Shown: positions 38,445-50,507, numbered from the stretch's first letter. The stretch: 64,000 nt of DNA from Daphnia pulex (GCF_021134715.1 NC_060028.1:7710501-7774500), one strand, 5' to 3'. A program made the numbers and translations. The notes: generated by a model not told the origin, from the sequence alone.

Positions 38445-39335
38445 GAAAATAACAAATGTAATCTAATTACCAAATCAAAATCTTCCTGCAGTGACACTTC
38501 AGGATAACACCATCTCGATAAACTGGATGCAGCAGCTGCAGCTCAACTTGACTCCATCACACCTTTCACCAGCTGGCAACAACAAAACCATGTTAATGAT
38601 ATGACAGCCATGAAGGTCAGACTTTATTGTGTTCTCAACTTCTGCAACAGTTGAGCAAAGGGATCTCCATCTCTGACCAAAACATCAACTAATGAAACCT
38701 ATTGCATTATTGCAGGGAAATTTATCAACATCAACAAAATTACTTTACTAGCTCTGAAGTGGGTACGAATGGCCGACATTTCGGCCAAATGGACAGCAGT
38801 TTCGACCCAAGTGGTCACATTATTTGGCCAAGTGAAATTAAAAGCCACATTGCCTGTAAATTCAGACAGAAACATTAAGATTAATTAAATTGAAGAAATC
38901 AAAACTAGCATTTACCAATTACATTTCATGGCTGAAAATGTAGATCGACAGTATTTGAAATACACTTTCAGTCAGCGTCTCGGAAACATATGGCAAATAT
39001 TTCGTCTTCACGAAGACACTCGCACCACCTGGTGGATGGGGGACAATCCATTTTAGCCACCTACCGACAGCCAAAAGATTCCCTCACGATTACCACATTT
39101 GATTGACTGTACGGAACGGATGGATTGCTTTCCGAACTCATGTTTCCGAAGCTTGACATCACGACTCACGAGAAATGAATAATCGGATACACATCACATA
39201 CAAATAAATCTTCTGAGACTGGGGGTATGGAGGGTCCAGACAAAAAATAAAACTTACAATTTTCTGAAGAAAGGAATTATTTTCCTGCCTGTGACTGTAA
39301 GGCAGCAGGTTATCTGTGTTTGAGTTAGAGTTCCA
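38445..39335 (-). repeat. Inverted duplicate block A' (right copy)
   Basis: Reverse-orientation copy of 32080-33035. The coding-like segments are partly kept, such as NFTWPNNVTTWVETAVHLAE, but no complete frame can be built across splice sites. Relative to the left copy there are a few small indels (for example an extra ctta near 39297). Confidence 0.8.
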
Positions 39336-40084
39336 ACTAACTTTGGCATCAAACAGTTATGTTGAATCTAAAGGAAATATTCCAATAAATATTCCAACAT
39401 TAATGCAATTAACAAAAATTAATTACTACCTACTGCTAGAGTAAAAAATTCAGATAAATACAACACATGTTGGTATGTGCCCTGCATCTTTTCATGTGAC
39501 TTCTCCAAAGTTGCTGCAATTAACCTGAAGATTACCCATGGCCTTGAATATGTTCCCAAAGCTTTCTCTATGACAGAAAATACAGTTTATGGCATCAAAT
39601 AAAAGTTCAAAATTTTTGAAGGAAGAATAATACTTGTCTGTCAATGCATAATTTGTAGAAAACATGTTCGGAAAGAAACAACATTGTGGCCATGCTGGTG
39701 TTAGTGACCTACCAAGATCAATAGAAACTACCAATAATTATAATAACTATTAACTAAATGTGTGAAAAAGTAATTAAAACTTGTGACCAATATTTTTGGT
39801 TTTTACCTGTATTGACTTGACTGGATGATGCATTCAGCAAAAGGACGATTTTTAGGCTACTGTTTCCATTCGCGTTCCTTCCTACTACAGCTACAGGTTA
39901 TAATGAGAAATATGAAAGGTGATCCAATATAAATACGAAATAAATCACATCACCAACAACTTGCACAGAAATGAACTTGAATTGATCCATGAAATAATCG
40001 GTAGTTTTCGAGGAATAAAAGGAAACTTTTGACAACAAAACAAAAATCTGCCATGAATCCGCCATGACATAAACAAAAGAGGAC

Positions 40085-41220
40085 ACATGCCATCTATTGG
40101 ACACGTCTGAAACTCGGATAACAGAAACATGTAACCCAAAGCAATACAGTTCTTTAGATATTGATATAACTTGAACGGTGCACTTTTTTTTGCTGAAATC
40201 TAGCTTGAAATCCTTAGAAATTTACCTAGAACAAAGTTCACTTATTAGTTTTATGCAAATTTTCCGGAAGTATACCGGAAGTAAGCGATAGCGCCTTAAC
40301 CACTGAGCTATCGGCAAAATAAATCAATTTTTCATGATCTTCGTTAAATTTGAGGTCGATTCGGTGTAATTCAAACGAAATCCAAGATTTGGTCAAAATC
40401 GAGATTTTTCCTGAACTCAGTTATTTCCATGTCGAGAGTTGGACATTTAAAATATTTTAAATTCAATAGAGTTCTATTTTATTGTCGAACATGAATATAA
40501 TTAAATAATTTATTGGAGTTCTATTGTCGCGTAGTGGAGTTCTAGTGTCGGGTATTTTTAATAATATTTAAAAAAGGAGTTCTTATGTTTTTGGAGTTCT
40601 TCTGTCTTTGGAGTTCTACGGTCGCCTTACCGCTGAAATTGCTGATATAACTTGATTAAATTAAAAGGAAAATTCTCGATTTTGGACGATTTGGGGGTAA
40701 ACCGGGAGTACGCAAAAACGAAAAATAAAACATGAACTTTACCTCAAATTTGACAATAATCACGAATATCTGGCTTATTTTGTGCGTCAATTGAATATAC
40801 TGAACTGTAGACTCATTTACAAACTGGAAGTAGACAATTTTAAAGCACATTATTGAAAATCTAACAAGTGAGCTTTGTTGCTGTAACTTCAGCAGACAGC
40901 AATCACCCAAATTACCTAATAATAGCGGCGACAAATTTCTTCAGAGATGTGTAAAGTAAACTGATGCTTCTGACAGGTGGGAAATGGTCAAAGGCAAAGG
41001 CCGTCTAGCGTCACAACTCACAAAGAAGAAACTTTTAAAAGTAACAAGAAAACAATGTCATCTCTAGCTCGTTGACACTCAATTGGAAAAAAACTAACAA
41101 ACAGAAGCAAGCAATAACTTTTAAAATACTCAAGCACGTAATATTCTGCCCTCCAAATTTATATCTCGTCTTCCCCAACAGCCACCACCTCAGCATCGCA
41201 CATCATAACAGACGAAATCC
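40085..41220 (-). repeat. Inverted duplicate block B' (right copy)
   Basis: Reverse-orientation counterpart of 34518-35420. It carries the better-preserved tRNA-like segment at 40283-40316. Read on the minus strand the order here is B' then A', whereas the left side reads A then B on the plus strand, so this is not one simple palindrome. Confidence 0.75.
40283..40316 (-). other. tRNA-like A-box segment (right copy)
   Basis: On the minus strand it reads GCCGATAGCTCAGTGGTTAA then GGCGCTATCGCTTAC; TAGCTCAGTGG fits the pol III A-box consensus exactly. No B box within 100 bp downstream. It is followed by a doubled ACTTCCGG motif. A SINE-head origin is possible. Confidence 0.45.
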
Positions 41221-41255
41221 CCAAGGTATAATGCTTCTACAATGAGGATTGAGGA

Positions 41256-42318
41256 GTGCTTCTACATGCTTCTACATCTGTTAGTGACCCCGCGCAGATT
41301 GTTGACGAAATATTGCTGCTACCTTTACGTATCACCTTTTTCGTTTTTAATTTAATTCGCTCATTATACGATACACACCATAAAAAATTACCTTATTCTG
41401 AACTACGGATGATGGGGAACAAAAACAATGTCAACAGTCCTGTTTTTCTTAATGCCATATCACGAAGAATTTGAATTGGCGGAAACGAAATCCATGAGTA
41501 GAGTAGTTCGCTAATCACTATGCAGTCGATAACAATAATAACCATCTAATGAGACAATCGCCAACTAAACCAGCCGCACCTTTTAGAAACCCTTTCGGGT
41601 ATTATTGATCCAAAGGTAAGCGTGTGGCGAAACTTACTCGCATGTTAATTTACTTATATCTCTGCATTAATCTGTAATCGTTGAAAGACGTTGAAAGAAA
41701 TCCTTCGGGTAATTTGTCCGCTCGCGATTTCTATCGGAGACCGACAGCGACATGCTTTAATCGCTGAAAAATTTCCATTGAAAATATGGAAGGCTAACCT
41801 AATGATCTTTACAACTAACCAACTAACTGATCAACTTTCCACGTAGCGCCACAAAAAATCTCGATGGCCGACGCCAGTGGCGTTTTTAATGCGGAACAAA
41901 ATTCAGTTGTTTCAGATTTTAAAAAATGATTGTAATGTAGGCCAAGTCGCATTGTAAAAATTCGTTAAGTAGACGTCTTATCTTGGGTTTCTATTGATGT
42001 AATCACTATAAATTTAGGAGATACAATAAGATTGCTAGCGCGGAAATTTGAAACCAAAACCATATGTTTCTGGTAACAGATAATGCGCACGGACTATACG
42101 GCAGCGCAGGTAGAAATGAACAAATGAAATCCGGAAATCCGCGAAGAAATCCGTTGACAAAAAAGGAGAATTGCAAAATATGAGAGAAAAGACGGTGTTG
42201 TCTATACATGAGTTGAAACACGTGCGAAAATAGTGGCAAAATTAAAACTACGCTAGAAAGGCGAAAAATTGATGAATTAAACAATACTTGATTTAGATTC
42301 GAGGAAGCTTGCGTATTA
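41256..42318. other. Interval downstream of the first CRAL-TRIO gene
   Basis: About 1 kb without a supported gene. A 72-codon plus-strand ORF at 41256-41474 has no recognisable domain and no splice context. The right part is the 3' flank of the CRAL-TRIO gene. Confidence 0.4.
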
Positions 42319-43492
42319 CTAGTTGAAACAGTCGAATATTTTGGAGTAATTCTCTTCAAAGAAGACATTAGAAAAATGCATTGTTTCCATGTTTTTTAGA
42401 CAGCCATTGTAACTGCTGGGCAGGCAGGCAGGGTCTATGTGTTGATGCATTGTCGCGTAGCTGTCACCATGAAAGAACAACTGAAAATACAATTTTAAAT
42501 GTTCTATTAATACGTAATATAGTGGAACAAGTATTAGGTTAAGTCGCATTATTATTGATCAATTTAAAAAATCTTAACTACCAACCCGATTCCGAATTTT
42601 GTTTGATAGAAAAGGCCAGAATAGAGTCAAAAGGATTTTTACGATCCGTGGCTCATGAAGGACATGAATTCCTTTCAAACGAATAGGAAACACGTTCTGC
42701 GTTGGTAATTAGTTTGAATGATATAGTTTTCATATGAATCTTGTGGGAACTTGCTTTAATTTAATTCCACCCACCTGTACGGTTTCAGCAATAACTTTGA
42801 TCAGTGGCGGGGTAAACTGTCTTAAATGTTGAAGTGCGAAATCCTTAACATCGATGATGGCGACTATTCCATTAGTTTGAGTTTCAGTCTCAGAAACCAT
42901 TCTTTGAAAACAAAATACGACAGCAGACATGATATCTTCCAAACTGCAAGAACGAAGATCCCATTTGCCTTAAGATAAACGAAAAAAAAATTAACATCAA
43001 TAAATTCAATATTTACTGAAAAAATTAAAAGTCAGTTTTTGAAATACGTAGGTTTAATATTAAAATCCGACTCCCATTTTTCTCGCGGTACGGAGAAGAA
43101 AGAAAAATGCCCATATCGAGAACATTTTTAACTCGCGCCGGCCGCATATCGGTGTAGAATTGCGGATAATTCTTCGTCATTCTCAAGTAATTGTTCAGCT
43201 TTTAGAAAAATTTAAACGTTAGTTAAATTAAAGTTGCAGTTTCTCAAAGTTAACTTGTATTTTACCAGTTTTACAGCTCGGCTCAGGTCATTCTTTCGGG
43301 CGTTAATGAAGCACATAAGCAGTTCATCACTCATCGACAGGTTGATGTTGAATTCTATGACAGAGTTATTAGTAGATACGTACTACAAGAAAACATTTCA
43401 ACTGTGATATTCAACTAACCTTTGATCAGCAGGCGGAACTTGGCAACGAGTTCTTTGTTGATATGAGTTTGGGATGATATTTTTTTGTTCAT
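42319..43492 (-). CDS. CRAL-TRIO lipid-binding protein, copy 1
   Basis: Alpha-tocopherol-transfer/retinaldehyde-binding-like protein that would carry a small hydrophobic ligand between membranes in the cytosol. Exons (minus): 43492-43420, 43354-43266, 43198-43048, 42968-42775, 42696-42586 and 42480-42319, 780 nt, 259 aa, in frame to the stop. The N-terminal helical CRAL-TRIO-N part contains MSDELLMCFINARKNDLSRA (about residues 32-51). The lipid-binding lobe shows TNGIVAIIDVKDF, then VFPIRLKGIHVLHEP, WPFLSNKIRNR, and near the end HGDSYATMHQHIDPACLPS, all in the order of the SEC14/CRAL-TRIO fold. The length is slightly below alpha-TTP. The ligand cannot be predicted. It is the downstream member of a tandem pair with the gene at 44864-45950 and shares every exon length with it. 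Confidence 0.92.
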
Positions 43493-44863
43493 TTCGATTA
43501 CAGTCACAATATAATCTGCGATTTTTAATATAATGAAATCCTCAATAGATTAGTTTAAATTTGTTACTATGAAATCCTTTAAGGACATGAAATGCAGCCT
43601 GTTCACTTCAAAGACTGAAGCTATAATAAAAAGCGCGTTCTGAGTTCCATGGGCACAACCCCAGGCAACTGCAGCTACTCTTTATAGGCCTTCACTGCCT
43701 GCGAGATGGTAAGGCAGGTCAAGGACAAATATGTTCGTTTGCGAGAAAACTAGGTCAAAATATGCTTTTACTTAGCACGAAATAAAGAAGCACCCCTTAG
43801 CCAGCTCAAAGAGCAACTCACCATATACTTATATGTAGTCTATACTGATAAAGAGATAACATCTATTTTTGAAAGCAATTTACATTTTTTTAAAATTTTC
43901 CTAATGAAGTTTTCTGAGAAAATACAAAAGTACTCACTGCTTTTCGTTAAATCCATGAATTCATTTGAAAATCGTCCAATTCAAGGTGGGATTCGGGTTA
44001 TCTGTCATGGTTAATTCCAAGGTTTTCAGTAAAGTTTTCGTTAATAGTTGTTAGTTTTTGTTACCTTAAGCGACAAGTTCAGGGCTGAATTATTTTGTTA
44101 TCGACAAACACGATACGATATGATGTAATAACATCATCGATGACTGCTCAGAATCAGGGAAAGGAATATCACTACTGGCACAACCAGCGATAGTTTGATA
44201 ACAGACGCATGCAAAAACAGCAAAACACGCAAACTCTTCACAGAATACGGACTCATCTGATCTTCTCTCTTATTAATTAGTCTTAACCCCCCGACGCAAC
44301 TAGACAAAACTCGTAATCGACACAATAAATCACGGGTACGAGGAAGCTAATATTACAATGGAAACGAATAATATTATACATACGCATGCCGTATAATTAT
44401 TGGACCGCCTCTTGAGTCGTGTGTTAGCCGGAATCGAATTTTCCGCACAATATATCTATGTAATAATTCAGATACGACCACCAACACGGAAGATCCATCA
44501 AGCTTGAAAAAAAAATTATCAGTTGTTTGATCTTACGTTACTTTTACACAATGCTGTTAAAATTATTCGCTTTGCATTTGAATAACGTTTAACGAGGAAA
44601 AAATTACCCGATGTATACATCGCAGCCCACTGTAATTTTTTTTTACAAATTTTACACAAAACAATAAAAAATAATCATCATAAAAACACTAGCGTGAAAA
44701 AAAGCGGCACAGACGCATGACATAAAGATACGAGTATTAAACTAGTGGGCACGACAAAATACGTAATTCTAAGAATTTAGAATTAGAAGATTTAGAATAA
44801 GAATTTTTTGATATTAATAGCATCCAATCTCACACATTTTTAAGCGCCCTTACGGCCTTACCT
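43493..44863. other. Spacer between the tandem CRAL-TRIO genes
   Basis: About 1.4 kb of AT-rich DNA containing the promoter side of copy 1 and the 3' flank of copy 2. The minus-strand ORF at 44134-44325 has no recognised domain and is probably chance. Confidence 0.45.
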
Positions 44864-45950
44864 CTAGTTAAAACAATCGAATAATTTCGAGTAATCCTTT
44901 TCAGGGAAGACATTAGAAAAATGCATGGTTTCCATCGGTTTCAGGCAGCCGTCGTAATTGCTGGGCAAGGAAGCAGGATCAATCTGCTTGTGTAATGTTG
45001 TGTAGCTGTGGCCATGAAAAAACAACTGAAAATAAAAATGTAGTTGTTAGATAGTTTTAGGGATTCGCCGTTAAAAAGAGAAAACTAACTCGATTGCGAA
45101 TTTTGTTAGACAAAAAAGGCCAAAACATGGCAACTAGGATTTTGAGGATCCGAGGTTCATTGAGAATATGAATTCCTTGCAAACGAATAGGAAACACGTC
45201 CTAGAGATGAAAAGTCAAATATTTTATAGTCCAAGTATTTATTGAGAAATTAATTTCCAAATACCTGTACGGTGTCAGCTATCGTTTTGATCAACGACGG
45301 AGTAAACTGCTTCACTTTGTAAAGTGTAAAATCCTTGAAATCCAGGATTACAACAATGCCATTAGTCTGAGTTTCAATCTCGGACATCATTCTTTGAAAA
45401 CAAAAGACGACAGTACGAAAGACGTCTTCCAAACAACAAATGCGAGGATCCCAATTGCCTTGAAAGAATTTTAGAAATTAAAGCTCTTAAAAAAAAGAAA
45501 ATAAACTTGTCAAATACTTAGGTCAACTATAAATACACGACGACCATTTTGCTCTCGTTGGGGTGACGCAAGAACAAGACCCATGTCGAGCACTTGTTTG
45601 GCGCGCGCCGGTCGCAACTCAGTTAGAAGTTCTGGGTAATTCTTCGTCATTCTGATGTAATTGTTCAACTGTAAGGGCATTTTTAAAAGGTTTTAAAAAC
45701 TTATCCACTCTAAGAATTTATAGTTTTACCAATCTCATAGAACGATTCACGTCGTACTTGCGAGCGTGAATGAAGCACATAAGCAATTCGTCACTCATCG
45801 ATAAGTTAATGTTAGATTCTGTAAAAATGTAACAGAGTGAGTAAGTAAAAACATGTCACAACAACACATTACAGTACCTTCAATGAGTAGACGGAAATTT
45901 CCGACAAGTTCTTTATCGATGTGAGTTAAAGATGTAATGTTGTTGTTCAT
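44864..45950 (-). CDS. CRAL-TRIO lipid-binding protein, copy 2
   Basis: Tandem paralogue of the gene at 42319-43492. Exons (minus): 45950-45878, 45818-45730, 45668-45518, 45458-45265, 45200-45090 and 45025-44864, again 780 nt and 259 aa. All six exons have exactly the same lengths and phases as copy 1. Family landmarks are MSDELLMCFIHARKYDVNRS, TNGIVVILDFKDF, VFPIRLQGIHILNEPRILKI, WPFLSNKIRNR and HGHSYTTLHKQIDPASLPS. It is the upstream member in transcription direction. Compared with copy 1, the H/D change in HGDS to HGHS and LHKQ for MHQH lie in the conserved C-terminal lobe, so ligand preference could differ (inference). Confidence 0.92.
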
Positions 45951-47409
45951 TTTCGATTGACGTAGTCGCTGCGATCACCTTTTAAAAATAAAATACAGTT
46001 GCAATGAAAATTCATACAGGAATTCAAACGGAATAACATAACACAGTGCGATCCGATTAAACTTACGTCGACGAATTTTTACTTTCTAGTTTCTAGTTTG
46101 AACAACACGAAACAACTAAAGCTAGTTGAAATTTCAGTATTTGGCTGCCTGGTTATTACGTACCTGTGCCTGTCGTGGTAATACTGATGCGTGTGAATCT
46201 TTCTTTTTAAGAATAGGAGTGAAAACGGAGTAAGGGTGATCATTTTCTTACCTTGAATTAGGTTATACCTTGACCAAAAGGAAAAGTTTTGGACTAAAGA
46301 GAAATAATCTGATCGCTTCTGGAGGCCAAGCTAGGGACGTGGTTAAAGCCTTTTGTTTTTTTTCGTAAAAAAACAGAGGTAGATAAGGTGGGGTAAGAAT
46401 TTTGAAAATAAAAAATAAGAAATAGCTCAGAGAAAATGAAGTGTGTTTTATAGGTAGAGTAACGTAGCCCGCCCATTCGCGCAAATGTCAAACGTTATGC
46501 GATTTAACTATTGTAGTCTACAAATGTATGAGCATGAATTTTATGGTTAAAAAGGAAGGCGCTAAGAAAAAGCTGCTTAAACGAAATGAATCGCGCTGCG
46601 TCAGCAAACAAAGCGCAACAAGCTAGTTAACCTGTGCTCTAACACACATTATAATTATTTTGAATTTTTTACTAGTTCTTTTATTCTACTTATTATACTA
46701 CTGTTACACTCTCTTATTTTCATATCTTGGATCTTGGAAACAGCAATGAAAAAGAGTAGAAGTACCTTATTAATTAAACATTAATAATTAAACTGATCAG
46801 AGATCAGTCACTAGCAAATACTTTTCTCACTTCCCTAGAGCTGGAACAAAGTCGATTAACACTTCTCTGTTGATCGACTTGTCAAGTACTAGCTCCTTTA
46901 TCCATTTACTGTATTTTCATTTGATTTTTAGTATGAGAATTGAGCGCTAACTGACCCAAATATTAGCGAGCAAAGGGCGCGTGCTCTTTGGATAAAGCAG
47001 GATCTTGGGGTCAATATTATGTAGAGCAAGCAGAAAGCTCTTTCGGTTGGCCTATTTATCCTCTGTTATTAATACTTATTAAGGAAGTGTATCTAAAACC
47101 AAAAATTTTAATTAAGAAAAAAAAACTGTTACTTAAAATAGAACTGGGCAGCCTTTGTTGACCATTACTGCATCCAATCTGTTTCAAATTTCGCGCAGCA
47201 AAGTCCAAAAGGATCTTGAAATAAGTGACAAATCCATCTGTGATAACAAAAACGAAATGATAATAAAATACGAAAAAATACTAAATCGCTTTCAGATTTT
47301 GTTAAACGACATAAGAAGATTACTATAGTTTTCTTGCCAAGCAGTGCGAAGAAGTGTAAGTTTTCATCCCAATTATAAAATACCACTGAACGAATATCTA
47401 TGATTTTTA
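45951..47409. other. Interval upstream of CRAL-TRIO copy 2
   Basis: About 1.4 kb, AT-rich, presumably with the copy 2 promoter. Minus-strand ORFs at 46263-46491 and 47165-47386 lack recognisable motifs and splice support; I treat them as chance. Confidence 0.45.
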
Positions 47410-47854
47410 TTAAGTGACATTAGCTATGCTAGAAAAAGCTGTCACATACGTATGCGGTGTCGGTGAGTCGGTGACCTTATTCCAAGCATAAAATAGAGCT
47501 GGGCGATGAAGGAAATCGAGAAGAGCTTGGGTGCATTGCATAACCTAGCAAACTAAAAAAAAAAAAAAAAAAAAAACTATGAACAGCAAGTGATCACGTG
47601 GTGTGCCAAATTTTGGAAGTCAGCAATCAAGATAACTAAATAGACTTTGAATATCAACCCATTCCATCGTCTGCTGTCTCTTATCACCATCTCTACACGT
47701 GCACAGCTATTTCATATTCATAGACGGTGGGAAACGCTAGTACCAAATTTCCTTTTTGTTTTACTACCCCAACGCACCACGTAGTTCCTTCTTCAACAGC
47801 TCCTGTTGCCATCCACTGGGGCTTTAGAGTGGAAAAATCCGCCTTCCATACCAT
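47410..47854 (-). CDS. Candidate small two-exon gene, unknown
   Basis: On the minus strand an ATG at 47854 opens MVWKADFSTLKPQWMATGAV and continues through EEGTTWCVGVVKQKGNLVLA. With a donor at 47698 (CAC|GTGTAG) and an acceptor after a long T run and CTAG at 47545, the frame joins 47854-47699 to 47544-47410, whose second part begins VMQCTQALLDFLHRPALFYA and ends at TAA. That gives about 96 aa with normal amino-acid balance. Unspliced, the first exon alone gives 53 aa ending at 47693. I do not recognise the protein. Downstream choices of splice sites are uncertain, and the poly-A/T run at 47557-47576 could be an insertion. Confidence 0.35.
47557..47576. repeat. Poly-A/poly-T run
   Basis: About 20 uninterrupted A on the plus strand. 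On the minus strand it is a polypyrimidine tract immediately before TAG, in the intron of the candidate small gene. Confidence 0.8.
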
Positions 47855-48120
47855 ATTTGCAGCTCAGCAGAAAATATCTGTGGGAATAATATCGAGTGAA
47901 AGCACTTTAATTTATTCATTACTTTCGACACTCATTTTGTAACAGAATATGCTCTCTTTCTTTGTGTCTCTGAAAAAAGAATAAAAAAGGGGAAAAGTAA
48001 GGAATCCTTAGGAGTAACGGGGATAACAAACAATGTTATTTAGTGGACAATATTCCAACGGATCGTTCACTTAACTAGAGTTGGTGGAATAACGCATACA
48101 ACTTAAGCCTTTTTTTCAAT

Positions 48121-50507
48121 TTAACCAACAATACCAACTGAGGATACTGCAACGTGTTCCTTCTTGCAATCCATATGACTGATAGCGTCACATACAGCTA
48201 AGCCGTCACATACAAAACCAAATACTGTTGAGGTACGGCTGTGCTCAACCTTATCTTCTCCTAAACGGACACAAAAATCTGTAGCTACAATGCTACACTG
48301 GGACTTCATGAAATCGCGCTTGAGCCTAAAGAATACAGCACCTCGTATTTTCTTCAACGGAGACGCATCTGCCATGTACAGTGTTTCGGGTCCCGGTACT
48401 CTGCCACCCATTATGTACGTCTTTGGTTTAGCCTGTACATTTGCGAAAAAAAAATTTTATTAACTAATTTGACGGGTCATTTTAAAAGGAGTGTTGATTA
48501 CATCGTAAATGATAGTCCCTTGATACGAGACTGCGCTTTTCGCCAGACAACTTGCGACGAATCTCTGGCACATAACCGGGGCAACACTAAAATACAAATC
48601 AGACAATAATTTTAAAAAATGTTCTATGCTTTCAACTGGAGTAATACTTACTCTGGTCGAAGTTCAATTACGACACTACCGTATTCTTTACCGTTGACGG
48701 CTAGAACAAAGAAGGCCTTTTTATTGAAAAGCGGCTGTATCGGTATAGATGGGACGAGACAAGTATTCCCATGTGGTTTTTCCGTGCGGCGAACTGAATT
48801 TCGGGATACAGAATCATCTTGCTTGGGAGGACGAACATTTGGCTGCAGTTTCCTAATAGGTTTCTCTACGGGATGACTGGAATCATGATTTCGAACAAAA
48901 TTGGACGTTTTTGCTTCTGGCAACGAGTTTCGTTCTCCCCTGCCATTTCTTCCAGTTGATTGGTTCTTTGATTTACTTGATTCAGCTTCGGTTCTAGCCA
49001 CTGGCGGATTCTTTCTTTCTTTCGATGCGATTTCCGCCTTGTTCGTATTCTTCTTTAGTTCCTGATCGGTACAGTGGGCAGAGTTAGTCCGTTGTCCGTC
49101 TTGGTTACCAGATAGGGCCAAAAAGGCCAGAGTAGTTAAAAGGTATGAATCGTAACTGCTGGCAGCTTCCGAAGGAAAATTGATCAGAGCTGAATCAAAA
49201 AGAGGGGCGGCAAACTTTTCTCCCTTGGAAGTCTTAATATCCATAGAGACAACGGCGTTTTTCAAAGAAGAAAAAGCGGCCAACTTATTCCTATCAAAAT
49301 CGTAATTTTTTTTTTTAGTATGAAACATAATACGTATACATGCATGATCACAGCAAGAAATAGTTACCCAGTTTTAACGGCCTTGGCTTTCGATTCAACA
49401 ATTAATTTATTATACAACTGAAATAAATTGTGAAGTTTTTCGGAAGTTCGTTGCTGGTCATTCAGGTGAACGGCTACTTCCTGCATTGAAATGTAAATGA
49501 TGTAAATAATATATCATCTTTGGTATGATCTTTAAATTCAATGAAGCGAACCGATAAAGTATTTGCAAGTTTTTCCATTTGCCAATCATTTTTTTTTCGT
49601 CGATTACGTATTTGTTGCTCTAAGGCTTGAAGTGCAGTCTCAGCGGCCTTCAAAGCCGAATCGGCCTATTAGAAGAATTTTTAGTTGAACCGGTAAATTC
49701 CTAGATGAATAATAACATTAACCTCTTGATGTTTGCTAAGCGCACCATTCCACTGACTCTTGCACGTGACTAACAGCGTCTTAAGGTGTATCTCAGCTAT
49801 TTCTCTCCCATCTTCAGTGTCCAAATTATAGGTTTCGTGATTCTCAGGATGACTATCTGCTCCTTTTTTAAAAGTCACGTAGCAAGAAGAACACCAATAA
49901 TAGCTGCCTGTCTCAACTTTTTCATTTGATGACCTTAGAGAAATCGCAATAATTTTCTTTACTAAATTCGTTGGAAAAATTGTAATGAGTACATACCCGA
50001 TAGCTGACGAAGCGCTTGGGTCCTTCATTTGATCTAATATGTAGAAATTTGTCTTGAGCGCTTCATCCAGCGATTGCGAGTTGACGTTAGTAGCTTCTAA
50101 GCAAGTTGGACAATTTATGACTGTTTTTGTCTTCTGGTGCTTCTAGATAGAAATAATCACATCGTTAATTACTATAAACGCTACGTTTTTAAGTAAAACG
50201 CTTTGCAGCAATATCTTAATTGTTAACAAGGATAATTATTATTGGATTTGAGGTTTATAAAATAGAGATGATCTGTGTGCTGTGGGATTTTAAGCAAATC
50301 ACCATATTAAAAAAAAACCAAAACTTTTTTAGCTACGACAATCATACAAAAAAAAATAGGCTGAATTCAAACACTTTGAGTAAATTAATATTTTGTACTT
50401 ACTTGTAGGCATTCAAGGCAGAATGAATGGAAGCACATTAAAAATTTGGGCCTCCGTTTCATAAAATCATAATCTTGAAGGCATAAATCACATTTTGATG
50501 TTGTCAT
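48121..50507 (-). CDS. TRIM-like RING/coiled-coil protein with cyclophilin-like C-terminus
   Basis: Probable E3 ubiquitin ligase. Exons (minus): 50507-50403, 50142-49997, 49933-49723, 49665-49552, 49480-49368, 49290-48652, 48586-48502 and 48432-48121; 1725 nt, 574 aa, in frame. A C3HC4 RING is at residues 6-49 (C6, C9, C25, H27, C30, C33, C46, C49). A partial B-box-like segment is at about 97-116 (WCSSCYVTFKKGADSHPENH). A coiled coil follows at about 120-230 (ALKAAETALQALEQQIRNRR). A Ser/Lys-rich linker spans about 231-415. The last ~158 residues resemble cyclophilin: FFVLAVNGKEYGSVVIELRP, VAPVMCQRFVASCLAKSAVS, then VFGFVCDGLAVCDAI. The isomerase signature is missing: the FHRI segment (Arg55 of CypA) is IYDA and the QFFI/TAKT segment is altered, so the domain is probably a binding module. 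The overall plan resembles TRIM proteins, in particular primate TRIM-Cyp, but it must have arisen separately. Confidence 0.85.

Noticed and set aside
41256-41474. 72-codon plus ORF as a gene
   Set aside because: No recognisable domain or splice support, and the DNA around it is noncoding.
44134-44325. 63-codon minus ORF between the CRAL-TRIO genes
   Set aside because: Hydrophobic but with no family match or splice sites; likely chance.
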